Notes: generated by a model not told the origin, from the sequence alone. A DNA stretch of 6,360 nt from Minisyncoccota bacterium (GCA_018609785.1 JAHEOE010000124.1:1-6360), one strand, 5' to 3'; shown: positions 1 to 5,993, counted from the stretch's first letter. Numbers and translations are program-made.

Positions 1-20
1 GTAACCGGAATGATAACCTT

Positions 21-419
21 ATGGAAGCGCCTATGAGTCCATCCACGTCGACCCAATTCACCGAATCACTCGCCGAGCGTTTTCTCAAAGAGAAGGGCTA
101 CGCCATCCTGACGCGCAACTATCAGTACAAGCGCCTCGGCGAAATTGACATCATCGCTTCCTATGAAAACACGATTCGCTTTGTGGAAGTCAAAGGCCAT
201 TTCGTCTCCGAAGAAGCTTTTGAGACGGCCGAACTCCCGATTCATAACTTCACCGCGGCGAAAATCCGTACCATCGGACACATCGCGCAGTACTATCTTT
301 TAGAGACCGAGCAAACAGACGCGGATTTCACGATTGAGGGGATTGCTCTGACGGTGAGCACCGAGGCCAAACGAGCAAAGATTGAACATTTACCTGACTT
401 GTCGCAGGGGATGATTTAG
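21..419 (+). CDS. yraN: YraN/UPF0102 family protein (PD-(D/E)XK nuclease-like fold)
   Basis: A 132-residue protein, the usual size for this family. Visible hallmarks are the N-terminal helix with E19 and LKEKGY, the RNY segment at 32-34, the GEIDII strand at 40-45 and FVEVK at 54-58. E41, D43, E56 and K58 fit the acidic and lysine positions of a PD-(D/E)XK active site, as in Holliday-junction-resolvase-like folds. A later helix (AAKIRTIGHIAQYYL) matches the conserved second half. The family is widespread and often sits beside rnhB, but its biological role and substrate are not settled. The start is uncertain. ATG 21 has no clear SD, an in-frame ATG at 33 has a weak GGAAG before it, and the frame is open to the left edge of the window. 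No terminator follows, and a promoter for the next gene begins 14 bases after the stop. Confidence 0.88.
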   Translation: MEAPMSPSTSTQFTESLAERFLKEKGYAILTRNYQYKRLGEIDIIASYENTIRFVEVKGHFVSEEAFETAELPIHNFTAAKIRTIGHIAQYYLLETEQTDADFTIEGIALTVSTEAKRAKIEHLPDLSQGMI

Positions 420-425
420 AGAATA

Positions 426-435
426 AATACGTATT
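426..435. promoter_or_regulatory. Palindrome abutting the -35 box of the next gene
   Basis: AATACGTATT is a perfect 10-bp palindrome whose last two bases are the first two bases of the TTGACA -35 hexamer at 434-439. A dimeric repressor bound here would block RNA polymerase. It is also short enough to be chance, and no second copy was seen nearby. Confidence 0.3.
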
Positions 436-462
436 GACAGAAAAACGGTTCTATTTTAATAT
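434..462 (+). promoter_or_regulatory. Sigma70-type promoter for the unrecognised membrane-protein gene
   Basis: TTGACA (434-439, perfect -35) is separated by 17 bases from TAATAT (457-462, 4 of 6 matches to the -10 consensus). The predicted transcript start near 469 leaves a leader of about 28 bases carrying the strong SD at 483-490. The -35 box includes the TTG that would otherwise be read as the first codon of a longer form of the gene. Confidence 0.65.
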
Positions 463-482
463 TCCTCATGCAGTTCTTTTAC

Positions 483-490
483 AAAAGGAG
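483..490 (+). promoter_or_regulatory. Strong ribosome binding site that sets the TTG 497 start
   Basis: AAAAGGAG lies 6 bases before TTG 497, an ideal spacing. It is the only strong SD before a real gene in this window and is the main reason to prefer the 190-residue form over the 211-residue form. Confidence 0.75.
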
Positions 491-496
491 TGTATT

Positions 497-1069
497 TTGT
501 TAGAAATCCCCCAAGAAACCCAAGAAAAATTAGATACTTCTCTGCTCTTATTGAAAAACGCTAAAGATCCTGCAATCAGGAAAGAGACTATAGACCGTTT
601 AGTTACAATAACTAAAAAACAGAACGATCCGCGTAACAGAGAAAAGCTTGTCAGATACCTAGTTAAAGACGATCAAGTCGGGGAAATATTACGGAAAGAA
701 CTTTTCAGTTCTTTTATAAGTTCTGATCCTCTTGAGCAAAATGAAAAGCTCTATTTAACAACAACGGAATTCGCCGATTTATTCCCTGATTTCAAAGATA
801 TCAAAGGATGGAAAAACAAGGAACAAATGCTTAATATATTACAGCGTGAGAAAGAAGGGCGCTTTCAAAATGTTGATCCTGGTGCTTTCTCTCTCCGTGA
901 AACACCTTTGTCAGATGCGATGAAATATCCTTCTATAAGAGACAAGGTCGAAAAAATCTTCTTCCCTGTAGAAAACCTATGGGAGAAGGACCGTGGCTTC
1001 GTTGTTATACTTAGTATTATAGCCTTTTCATTCACATTCGCCACCTTGTTATGGTTGGTAATAGGATAA
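497..1069 (+). CDS. Unrecognised protein with a C-terminal membrane anchor
   Basis: I do not recognise this 190-residue protein. The first ~165 residues are hydrophilic and highly charged. The N-terminal part (KNAKDPAIRKETIDRL, KLVRYLV) looks helical and vaguely HEAT-like. The middle has TTTEFADLFPDFKDIKGW. The last ~23 residues (168-190, FVVILSIIAFSF then ATLLWLVIG) form one hydrophobic segment ending at the C-terminus, so a tail-anchored protein facing the cytoplasm is inferred. There is no signal peptide. The start was chosen as TTG 497 because AAAAGGAG (483-490) sits 6 bases upstream. The frame also opens at TTG 434, giving 21 more residues, but that TTG lies in a promoter -35 box and has no SD. 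A count over 541-660 gives about 38% GC, against 50% for mutS bases 1981-2040. Own promoter, own terminator and strong SD suggest an independently acquired single-gene unit. Function unknown. Confidence 0.75.
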   Translation: MLEIPQETQEKLDTSLLLLKNAKDPAIRKETIDRLVTITKKQNDPRNREKLVRYLVKDDQVGEILRKELFSSFISSDPLEQNEKLYLTTTEFADLFPDFKDIKGWKNKEQMLNILQREKEGRFQNVDPGAFSLRETPLSDAMKYPSIRDKVEKIFFPVENLWEKDRGFVVILSIIAFSFTFATLLWLVIG

Positions 1070-1093
1070 TAAAAAAAGAGTATTGATTAATCC

Positions 1094-1126
1094 CCCCTTT
1101 CTCATACGAAAGGGGCTTTTTCTTTT
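1094..1126 (+). terminator. Rho-independent terminator
   Basis: An 8-bp perfect stem, CCCCTTTC (1094-1101) with GAAAGGGG (1108-1115), closes a 6-base loop TCATAC and is followed by CTTTTTCTTTT (1116-1126). It starts 25 bases after the stop of the unrecognised gene and insulates it from the tRNA promoter just downstream. Confidence 0.9.
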
Positions 1127-1130
1127 CTCC

Positions 1131-1159
1131 TTGCATCGCTCACGTACATCCTCTATAAT
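1131..1159 (+). promoter_or_regulatory. Promoter of tRNA-Leu
   Basis: TTGCAT (1131-1136, 4 of 6), a 17-base spacer and a perfect TATAAT (1154-1159). The predicted start near 1166 lies about 6 bases before the mature tRNA 5' end, which fits a very short leader for RNase P removal. Confidence 0.8.
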
Positions 1160-1171
1160 ACGCGTACAGAT

Positions 1172-1257
1172 GCTAGAGTGGCGGAATCGGCAGACGCACC
1201 AGACTTAAAATCTGGGGGCCTCCTTAGGCCGTGAGGGTTCAAGTCCCTCCTCTAGCA
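1172..1257 (+). tRNA. tRNA-Leu (anticodon UAA)
   Basis: An 86-base class II tRNA. The acceptor stem GCTAGAG (1172-1178) pairs with CTCTAGC (1250-1256), with discriminator A at 1257 as expected for tRNA-Leu. The D stem is GCG/CGC (1181-1183, 1195-1197). The anticodon stem CCAGA/TCTGG (1199-1203, 1211-1215) encloses loop CTTAAAA with anticodon TAA at 1206-1208, reading UUA and probably UUG by wobble. The long variable arm GGCCT-CCTT-AGGCC (1217-1230) is typical of Leu. The T arm is GAGGG-TTCAAGT-CCCTC (1233-1249). The 3' CCA is not encoded: the bases after A1257 are CAT, so CCA must be added after transcription. Confidence 0.97.
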
Positions 1258-1346
1258 CATCTTGAAACATTAAAGTGGAATTTAGCATAGTCAATATACT
1301 TTTTGAGATGGCTCTATACAGTTTTTCCTCAGCGAACTCTTAGACA

Positions 1347-1366
1347 TGTGGATAACTTGTGGAGAA
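1347..1366 (-). promoter_or_regulatory. Double DnaA box upstream of mutS, copy 1
   Basis: TGTGGATAA (1347-1355) is a perfect DnaA box read on the - strand (TTATCCACA). Two bases on is TGTGGAGAA (1358-1366, 8 of 9). On the - strand the order is weak box, 2-nt gap, perfect box, an 11-bp repeat so both sites face the same side of the helix. The known role of such sites is cooperative DnaA binding at origins or DnaA-controlled promoters. Confidence 0.75.
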
Positions 1367-1472
1367 TTTTACACCTCCTTGTAAAAACGCCTGTACATGC
1401 ATTTTAAAATCACATACCGCATGTAAAAGCGAAACCGAGATAATAAATCTCTATTTTGGGCATAATCATGCC
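1367..1472. repeat. Cluster of inverted repeats between tRNA-Leu and mutS
   Basis: Five perfect inverted repeats lie within about 105 bases. They are TTTTACA/TGTAAAA (1367-1373, 1380-1386, loop CCTCCT); ACATGC/GCATGT (1395-1400, 1419-1424) enclosing the palindrome ATTTTAAAAT (1401-1410); GAGAT/ATCTC (1437-1441, 1447-1451); and GGCAT/ATGCC (1459-1463, 1468-1472). A third TGTAAAA is at 1422-1428. No ORF or recognised RNA family is seen. The first repeat begins directly after a double DnaA box and the cluster lies between two such boxes, so protein binding at DNA level is likelier than an RNA role. Confidence 0.45.
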
Positions 1473-1560
1473 ATTTTATTAATGTACACTTCATACCGAA
1501 CTCCTCTGTTATAGCTTCCACAAGCGACTCCAACCAATATACTCACACCATAAAAGGGGA

Positions 1561-1580
1561 TGTGGATAATTTGGGGAAAA
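1561..1580 (-). promoter_or_regulatory. Double DnaA box upstream of mutS, copy 2
   Basis: TGTGGATAA (1561-1569) is a second perfect DnaA box on the - strand, followed after 2 bases by TGGGGAAAA (1572-1580, 7 of 9). The arrangement and 11-bp spacing are the same as in copy 1, 214 bp away. It lies 47 bases before the mutS -10 box, so DnaA bound here could also affect mutS transcription. Confidence 0.7.
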
Positions 1581-1614
1581 CTAACTCTATCAGGCTCCAT
1601 ATCCGTTCTCTTAC

Positions 1615-1635
1615 CGCCCGGGCGTATGCTATAAT
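1615..1635 (+). promoter_or_regulatory. mutS promoter: extended -10 with palindrome in the spacer
   Basis: TGC then a perfect TATAAT (1627-1635) makes an extended -10 element. The best -35 candidate is the poor TTCTCT (1606-1611) at 18 bases, so the extended -10 must do most of the work. The spacer contains CGCCCGGGCG (1615-1624), a perfect 10-bp GC-rich palindrome, placed where a bound repressor would exclude polymerase. The predicted transcript start is near 1642, 26 bases before ATG 1668. Confidence 0.6.
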
Positions 1636-1667
1636 ACTCATCTGAATATCCGTAACCGCACGTACGT

Positions 1668-4253
1668 ATGGCTTCTCCGATGATGACCCAGTACCAAGAA
1701 CTGAAAGACCAACACCCACACGCTCTGTTACTATTTCGCCTGGGAGATTTCTACGAACTGTTCTACGACGACGCCAAAGAAGGAGCGCGCGTGCTTGATT
1801 TGGTGCTCACCCGTCGCAAAAACAGCGCGGACGGAGAAGTTCCCATGTGCGGCATTCCGTACCATTCCGCCGAGCAGTACCTATCCAAGCTCCTCGCGGC
1901 CGGATATAACGTGGCCATTGCCGAACAAACCGAAGACCCAAGCAAGACCAAAAAACTGGTCAAACGCGAAATTGTCCGCGTTATCACACCGGGAACCGCT
2001 CTTTTCGAATCAAATTTGGACACGTCCGCTCACCATGCCATCGCCGCGGTTACGCCGATAGGCAAAGACCGCTACGCCCTGGCCCTGGGAGATGTATCCA
2101 CAGGACTCATGAAAGCGGGCACGTTTCCGTTACGGACCATCCGAGAAGAACTCAAAAAACAGTCAATAAAGGAACTTGTTCTTCCGGAAAAGATGCGTGA
2201 TAAGCCATTGCTTGACACCACTAACAGAGAAATTACGATCAACTACGAATCGAATTGGTATTTTAAACACGAAACCGCGGAACAAGAACTTCAAAATCGC
2301 TTAGGTGTGGCCAGTCTCGAAGGATTTGGGTTCCGGAATGACGATCCGGCTTTGCGAGCGGGTGGGGGCTTACTTGCCTATATTCGCTACACCCAACAAC
2401 GGGATTTGAAACATCTCACCTCTATAAGTCCTTATGAGGATACCCAACACATGACGCTTGATACAAGTACGATTACGAATTTGGAACTGTTCTCGGTCGT
2501 ACGCGGCGGCGAACGCTCTCGTTCTTTATGGGATATTCTCAATCTCACCCAAACGGCCATGGGAGCGCGCCTTTTACGAGACTGGCTCCTTACGCCGCTC
2601 CAAGACACGGATCACATTCAAAAACGCCTCAACGCCGTGGAAACGCTGGTCAATGCGCCCCAATATTTGGACGAGTTTTCTTCCGCACTTTCCGAAATAC
2701 AAGATATCGAGCGTATTTTGGCGCGTGTTGCCGCTGATATGACGTCCCCGCGCGACATGGCTTCATTGCGAGCCTCGCTTGACCGTATTCCCCGCCTTAC
2801 GGAACTGCTCAAACGTCTCAACGGCCCTGAACTCACGACCATTTGGGAAACGCACTCCGATCTCTCCGAACTCCGTGATTACCTTCATCAAGCCATTGCC
2901 GAAGACCCTCCGGGACTGCTGCGAAACGGAAATGTTATCGCTCCCGGGTTTGACCCTGATTTGGACGAATACCGCAAACTCCAACAAGGCGGTAAGGACT
3001 GGTTGGCCGAAGTTCAGGAAAAAGAACGGACCGCAACGGGAATTCCGTCACTCAAAGTACAGTACAATAAAGTGTTCGGCTATTATATTGAAGTAAGCCA
3101 CACCCATCAGGAAAAAGTGCCCGACCACTACATCAAACGTCAAACATTGACCAATGCCGAGCGTTATATAACCCATGAGCTCAAAGAATTTGAGGAAAAG
3201 ATGCTCTCGGCCGAAGAATTTGTCGGACGACGAGAGCGCGAGCTATTCAGCGAGGTATCCGGACATATTCTTGATGGCGCCGCTGAAATTCAACACACAG
3301 CCCACGCAGTCGCTCATCTGGACGCTCTCCATAGTTTAGCCCGTCTCGCTCGAGAAAACCGATACAGCAAGCCACAGATAACCACAGAACGAACTCTTTC
3401 CATAACCCAAGGACGACATCCGGTGGTGGAAGCAATTGAGACCGATCAACGCTTTGTCCCCAACGATGTGTATCTGGAATCGCCTGACCATCAACTGGCT
3501 ATCTTGACCGGTCCGAACATGGCGGGAAAATCCACATACATTCGTCAAACCGCCTTGATTGTGCTTTTGGCGCATATCGGAAGTTTCGTACCCGCCGAAG
3601 AAGCGAAAATCGGACTTACGGATCGTATTTTCACGCGTGTGGGCGCTTCGGACAATCTCAGCGAAGGACAAAGCACCTTCATGGTGGAAATGAGTGAAGC
3701 GGCGCATATTCTTAACAATGCTACCAACCAAAGTCTGGTCATCCTCGATGAAATCGGCCGAGGAACTTCCACATACGACGGAATGAGTCTCGCTTCGGCT
3801 ATTGCGCAATATCTGCATGATACGATCGGAGCTCGCACACTGTTTGCCACGCACTATCATGAACTGCTGGAACTGGAATCCCGATACTCGGGTATCGTCA
3901 ACTACCACGTAGCCGTGGACGAAACCGCCGAAGACCTGGTTTTCTTACGCACCATAGAACGGGGCGGAATGCAAAAAAGCTTCGGTATTCCCATAGCGCA
4001 AAAAGCGGGCTTCCCTCGCTCGGTTATTGACCAAGCCCACAAAGAATTGGCTCATACCGAAAAGCAAGACGCCGAACCTCGTCAACCTTCGCTGTTTGAT
4101 CCCATGTCCCCGCCCGCTCCTTCTCCTGAAGAAAAACGCTATCAAGAGTTACAAGCCAAGCTCAAACAGATTGATATACATACGCTTACTCCTTTACAAG
4201 CGTTGGAAACATTGGCAAATCTTAAAGAAGACATGGAAAAAGACTCCTCATAA
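1668..4253 (+). CDS. mutS: DNA mismatch repair ATPase MutS
   Basis: 861 residues, full length for bacterial MutS1. It recognises mismatches and small loops after replication and starts repair with MutL or equivalent. The mismatch-binding motif GDFYELF is at 26-32, with the F-x-E pair F28 and E30. Next come connector, lever and clamp regions (about 125-550) and the C-terminal ABC-type ATPase: Walker A GPNMAGKS (615-622, K621), signature STFMVEM (669-675), Walker B LDEIGRGTS (693-701, D694/E695) and H-loop FATHYHE (726-732, H729). QPSLF (806-810) matches the beta-clamp-binding motif, and the tail TPLQALETLANLK matches the MutS C-terminal oligomerisation helix. All key residues are present. ATG 1668 has no SD; the adjacent in-frame ATGs at 1680 and 1683 (MMTQY) are alternatives that would align well with other MutS starts. 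It has its own promoter, and dnaA follows after 87 bases with a separate one. Confidence 0.98.
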   Translation: MASPMMTQYQELKDQHPHALLLFRLGDFYELFYDDAKEGARVLDLVLTRRKNSADGEVPMCGIPYHSAEQYLSKLLAAGYNVAIAEQTEDPSKTKKLVKREIVRVITPGTALFESNLDTSAHHAIAAVTPIGKDRYALALGDVSTGLMKAGTFPLRTIREELKKQSIKELVLPEKMRDKPLLDTTNREITINYESNWYFKHETAEQELQNRLGVASLEGFGFRNDDPALRAGGGLLAYIRYTQQRDLKHLTSISPYEDTQHMTLDTSTITNLELFSVVRGGERSRSLWDILNLTQTAMGARLLRDWLLTPLQDTDHIQKRLNAVETLVNAPQYLDEFSSALSEIQDIERILARVAADMTSPRDMASLRASLDRIPRLTELLKRLNGPELTTIWETHSDLSELRDYLHQAIAEDPPGLLRNGNVIAPGFDPDLDEYRKLQQGGKDWLAEVQEKERTATGIPSLKVQYNKVFGYYIEVSHTHQEKVPDHYIKRQTLTNAERYITHELKEFEEKMLSAEEFVGRRERELFSEVSGHILDGAAEIQHTAHAVAHLDALHSLARLARENRYSKPQITTERTLSITQGRHPVVEAIETDQRFVPNDVYLESPDHQLAILTGPNMAGKSTYIRQTALIVLLAHIGSFVPAEEAKIGLTDRIFTRVGASDNLSEGQSTFMVEMSEAAHILNNATNQSLVILDEIGRGTSTYDGMSLASAIAQYLHDTIGARTLFATHYHELLELESRYSGIVNYHVAVDETAEDLVFLRTIERGGMQKSFGIPIAQKAGFPRSVIDQAHKELAHTEKQDAEPRQPSLFDPMSPPAPSPEEKRYQELQAKLKQIDIHTLTPLQALETLANLKEDMEKDSS

Positions 4254-4264
4254 ATCCTCATAAA
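4245..4264 (+). repeat. Tandem 10-bp duplication across the mutS stop codon
   Basis: TCCTCATAAA occurs twice head to tail (4245-4254, 4255-4264). The first copy carries the mutS stop TAA (4251-4253). It looks like a small slippage duplication and does not alter the protein end. No intrinsic terminator is seen after mutS. Confidence 0.7.
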
Positions 4265-4274
4265 AAAGCAATTC

Positions 4275-4304
4275 TTGCCAATGTCCAGGAACGTTGCGTA
4301 TAAT
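4275..4304 (+). promoter_or_regulatory. dnaA promoter
   Basis: TTGCCA (4275-4280, 5 of 6), an 18-base spacer and a perfect TATAAT (4299-4304). The predicted transcript start near 4311 gives a leader of about 30 bases. No DnaA box lies in this 87-base gap, so the common autorepression through a box beside the promoter is not apparent here; the nearest double boxes lie beyond mutS and after dnaA. Confidence 0.75.
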
Positions 4305-4340
4305 ACATATTAGACTTTACAATGAGTAACTATCGCCATC

Positions 4341-5801
4341 ATGGATGAAAAGCAACGCATCTGGAACGCGGTGCTTGGGGAGATTGAACTCAACGTCAGC
4401 AAGGCGCAATTCGACACGTGGATTAAAGACACTTACATCGTCCGAATGGACGAAAAGGAGATTGTTGTCTGCGTACCGAACAGCTTTACTCGCGAATGGC
4501 TTAGTAATAAATTTCACACCTTAATTGCGGATTCCGTACAAACCATTACCGGGGAGGTCAAAACCATTTCCTACGAAATTGATGATCGATCTTCACTTAA
4601 AAACCGCGGGAATCACATCGTAGACCTGAAAGGTTCGGTGGGGGCCATAAAAGATCAAGCTCCCGAATACCCCTCTTCCGCAGAAGACCAGGCTTCCCAA
4701 GAACAAACTCAATCTCCCTTCAGTCCGTCCGCCGCCACCGGTTCTTCGGACCACGCTCAAACAGACAGTAACTTTCAGCCCTCAACTTCCGCCCTTAACA
4801 GCGCGTATACGTTCGAAAATTTTATTGTGGGGGGGAGTAACGAACTTGCTCACGCGGCCGCTCTTAACGTCGCCAAAGAGCCGGGCACACGCTACAACCC
4901 CTTGTTTGTCTACGGCGGGGTCGGTCTCGGAAAAACACATCTCATTCAAGCAATCGGCAATAGTCTCGCGGCTCAGGATAAACACATCTGTTATGTTTCT
5001 TCGGACACGTTTATTTCAGAATTTACCAAATCCGTACGTCAGGGGAACATTACTCAGTTCAAAGCAAAATATCGCGCAGCGGACGTCTTGATTATTGACG
5101 ACGTGCAATTTGTCGGCGGAAAAGAAAAAACGCAGGAAGAAATTTTTAACACCTTTAACGAACTCTACTCACACAACAAACAGATTATTCTTACCAGTGA
5201 TCGACCGCCCAACGCCATTCAGACCCTCAATGACCGACTCAAATCCCGTTTTGAAGGTGGAATGATTGCGGATATCGTCCTTCCCGAATTCGAGACCCGA
5301 GTAGCCATTCTCAAAAGTAAGTGCGAACAAAAGGGATTTGAAATTCCCGAACAGTATTTATATCCGATTGCCGAACACATCAAAAGCAATGTCCGCGAAC
5401 TTGAAGGTACTCTGAATCAAGTCATCGCCCAAGCTCAACTTTTGGGCAACCGAGTTACCGAAGACATGATTCGACGCGTGGTGGCGGGAAGTACAGCGGA
5501 AAAAGCGCACTCATTAGACAGTGATACGGTCATAGACATCATTGTGGAGCACTTTCGTATCTCCAAAGAAGACCTCCTTTCCAAAACCCGCCGTCAAGAA
5601 ATCGCGTACCCTCGTCAATTGACCATGTATTTACTCCGTGAAGAACTTGATCATACGTACCCGGGCATCGGGAAGTCTTTGGGCGGTAGAGATCACACCA
5701 CGGTCATGCACGCTCACCAAAAGATCAAAGAACGCCTCTCCAAAGATTACGCGCTCGAACAAGATATAACCTTACTTCGTAACAAACTCTATAATTCGTG
5801 A
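4341..5801 (+). CDS. dnaA: Chromosomal replication initiator DnaA
   Basis: 486 residues with all four DnaA domains; it binds DnaA boxes, melts the origin and helps load the helicase. Domain I (1-82) has the conserved W8, W27 and W53 pattern. A flexible linker (83-155) is rich in S, Q, P and acidic residues. The AAA+ domain (156-370) starts at YTFENF and has Walker A GGVGLGKT (192-199, K198), Walker B LIIDDVQF (250-257, D253/D254), sensor 1 TSDRPP (285-290), the box VII arginine finger R303 in LKSRFEGG, and sensor 2 R352 in VRELEG. Domain IV ends with the DNA-binding signature GGRDHTTVMHAH (448-459). ATG 4341 places domain I correctly, though no SD is present. An 8-codon frame overlaps the start. 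It is followed at once by the origin-like region, as in many bacteria with the dnaA-oriC-dnaN order. UGA is the stop codon. Confidence 0.98.
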   Translation: MDEKQRIWNAVLGEIELNVSKAQFDTWIKDTYIVRMDEKEIVVCVPNSFTREWLSNKFHTLIADSVQTITGEVKTISYEIDDRSSLKNRGNHIVDLKGSVGAIKDQAPEYPSSAEDQASQEQTQSPFSPSAATGSSDHAQTDSNFQPSTSALNSAYTFENFIVGGSNELAHAAALNVAKEPGTRYNPLFVYGGVGLGKTHLIQAIGNSLAAQDKHICYVSSDTFISEFTKSVRQGNITQFKAKYRAADVLIIDDVQFVGGKEKTQEEIFNTFNELYSHNKQIILTSDRPPNAIQTLNDRLKSRFEGGMIADIVLPEFETRVAILKSKCEQKGFEIPEQYLYPIAEHIKSNVRELEGTLNQVIAQAQLLGNRVTEDMIRRVVAGSTAEKAHSLDSDTVIDIIVEHFRISKEDLLSKTRRQEIAYPRQLTMYLLREELDHTYPGIGKSLGGRDHTTVMHAHQKIKERLSKDYALEQDITLLRNKLYNS

Positions 5802-5802
5802 G

Positions 5803-5851
5803 TTAGTGGTTAGAATATAGAATTTGGTATTTAGTGTTTGGAATCTAGGAA
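5803..5851 (+). repeat. Degenerate 7-bp tandem repeat (consensus TTAGAAT)
   Basis: Starting one base after the dnaA stop, seven consecutive 7-base units can be laid out, among them TTAGTGG (5803-5809), TTAGAAT (5810-5816), TTGGTAT (5824-5830) and TTAGTGT (5831-5837). Units keep a TTRG or TAG core and a T/A-rich end. At longer range, TTAGTGGTTAGAAT and TTAGTGTTTGGAAT match at 12 of 14 positions. Read in frame from the stop it does not continue the protein. Confidence 0.6.
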
Positions 5852-5867
5852 AGAGAAGCCGGAAGCC

Positions 5868-5895
5868 AAGAATATTTTAATATAAAGATATTCTT
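5868..5895. repeat. AT-rich hairpin downstream of dnaA
   Basis: AAGAATAT (5868-5875) pairs perfectly with ATATTCTT (5888-5895) around a 12-base loop. No U-run follows, so a classical terminator is unlikely. It could stabilise the dnaA mRNA 3' end, or be chance in AT-rich DNA. Confidence 0.4.
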
Positions 5896-5917
5896 ATGTG
5901 AGTGTATCTTGCTGTGT

Positions 5918-5962
5918 TTTCCTCCTTTTTAAAGGAGGAAATGCCCGAAGGGAAAGGAGGAT
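5918..5962 (+). repeat. REP-like palindromic element A
   Basis: TTTCCTCCTTT (5918-5928) pairs with AAAGGAGGAAA (5931-5941), an 11-bp stem. Then come TG, the small hairpin CCC-GAA-GGG (5944-5952), and a second copy of AAAGGAGGA (5953-5961). The first arm can pair with either copy, so two mutually exclusive folds exist. No U-run follows. The layout resembles the short palindromic intergenic repeats found in many bacteria. Confidence 0.6.
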
Positions 5963-5974
5963 TTATTGATATGA

Positions 5975-5993
5975 GAGTTTTTGACTAAAACTC
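5975..5993. repeat. Hairpin between the two REP-like elements
   Basis: GAGTTTT (5975-5981) and AAAACTC (5987-5993) form a perfect 7-bp stem with loop TGACT. It marks the centre of the inverted element pair. Confidence 0.5.

Larger units (their letters stand above)
1258..1667. other. Intergenic region, no gene: DnaA boxes, inverted repeats, mutS promoter
   Basis: This 410-base gap is visibly AT-rich and holds no credible coding frame. Its identifiable contents are the two double DnaA boxes (1347-1366, 1561-1580), the inverted-repeat cluster (1367-1472), a weaker TTCCACA core (1516-1522) and the mutS promoter with its palindrome. About 90 bases after the tRNA (1258-1346) show nothing I can name, including no clear tRNA terminator. 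The contents resemble the upstream half of a bipartite origin. Confidence 0.6.

Noticed and set aside
1..20. 3' end of an upstream gene such as rnhB
   Set aside because: Stops are present in one frame, but 20 bases carry no identifiable protein sequence.
1514..1522. GCTTCCACA as a further DnaA box upstream of mutS
   Set aside because: Only 6 of 9 positions match and no partner box is present; the core alone is too weak to call.
2094..2102. GTATCCACA, 8 of 9 match to a DnaA box, in mutS
   Set aside because: Isolated, no weak partner at 11-bp spacing, and it encodes conserved-looking MutS sequence; treated as chance.
3528..3536. AAATCCACA, 7 of 9 match to a DnaA box
   Set aside because: These are the codons of the Walker A lysine, serine and threonine, so the match is explained by the protein.
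3336..3908. 190-residue antisense frame inside mutS
   Set aside because: It is the complement of the conserved MutS ATPase region and has no recognisable domain or SD; a shadow of a strongly biased gene.
5799..5801. UGA at the dnaA end read as glycine (code 25), which would extend the protein
   Set aside because: The preceding residues already match a normal DnaA C-terminus, only four more codons would be added before UAG, and no UGA occurs inside any gene here.
5941..5988. 15-codon frame (ATG 5941, in-frame ATG 5971) behind AAAGGAGG sequences, possible leader peptide
   Set aside because: The frame lies wholly in the palindromic element and central hairpin; the SD-like strings are hairpin arms. 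Nothing downstream would be regulated by a leader peptide.
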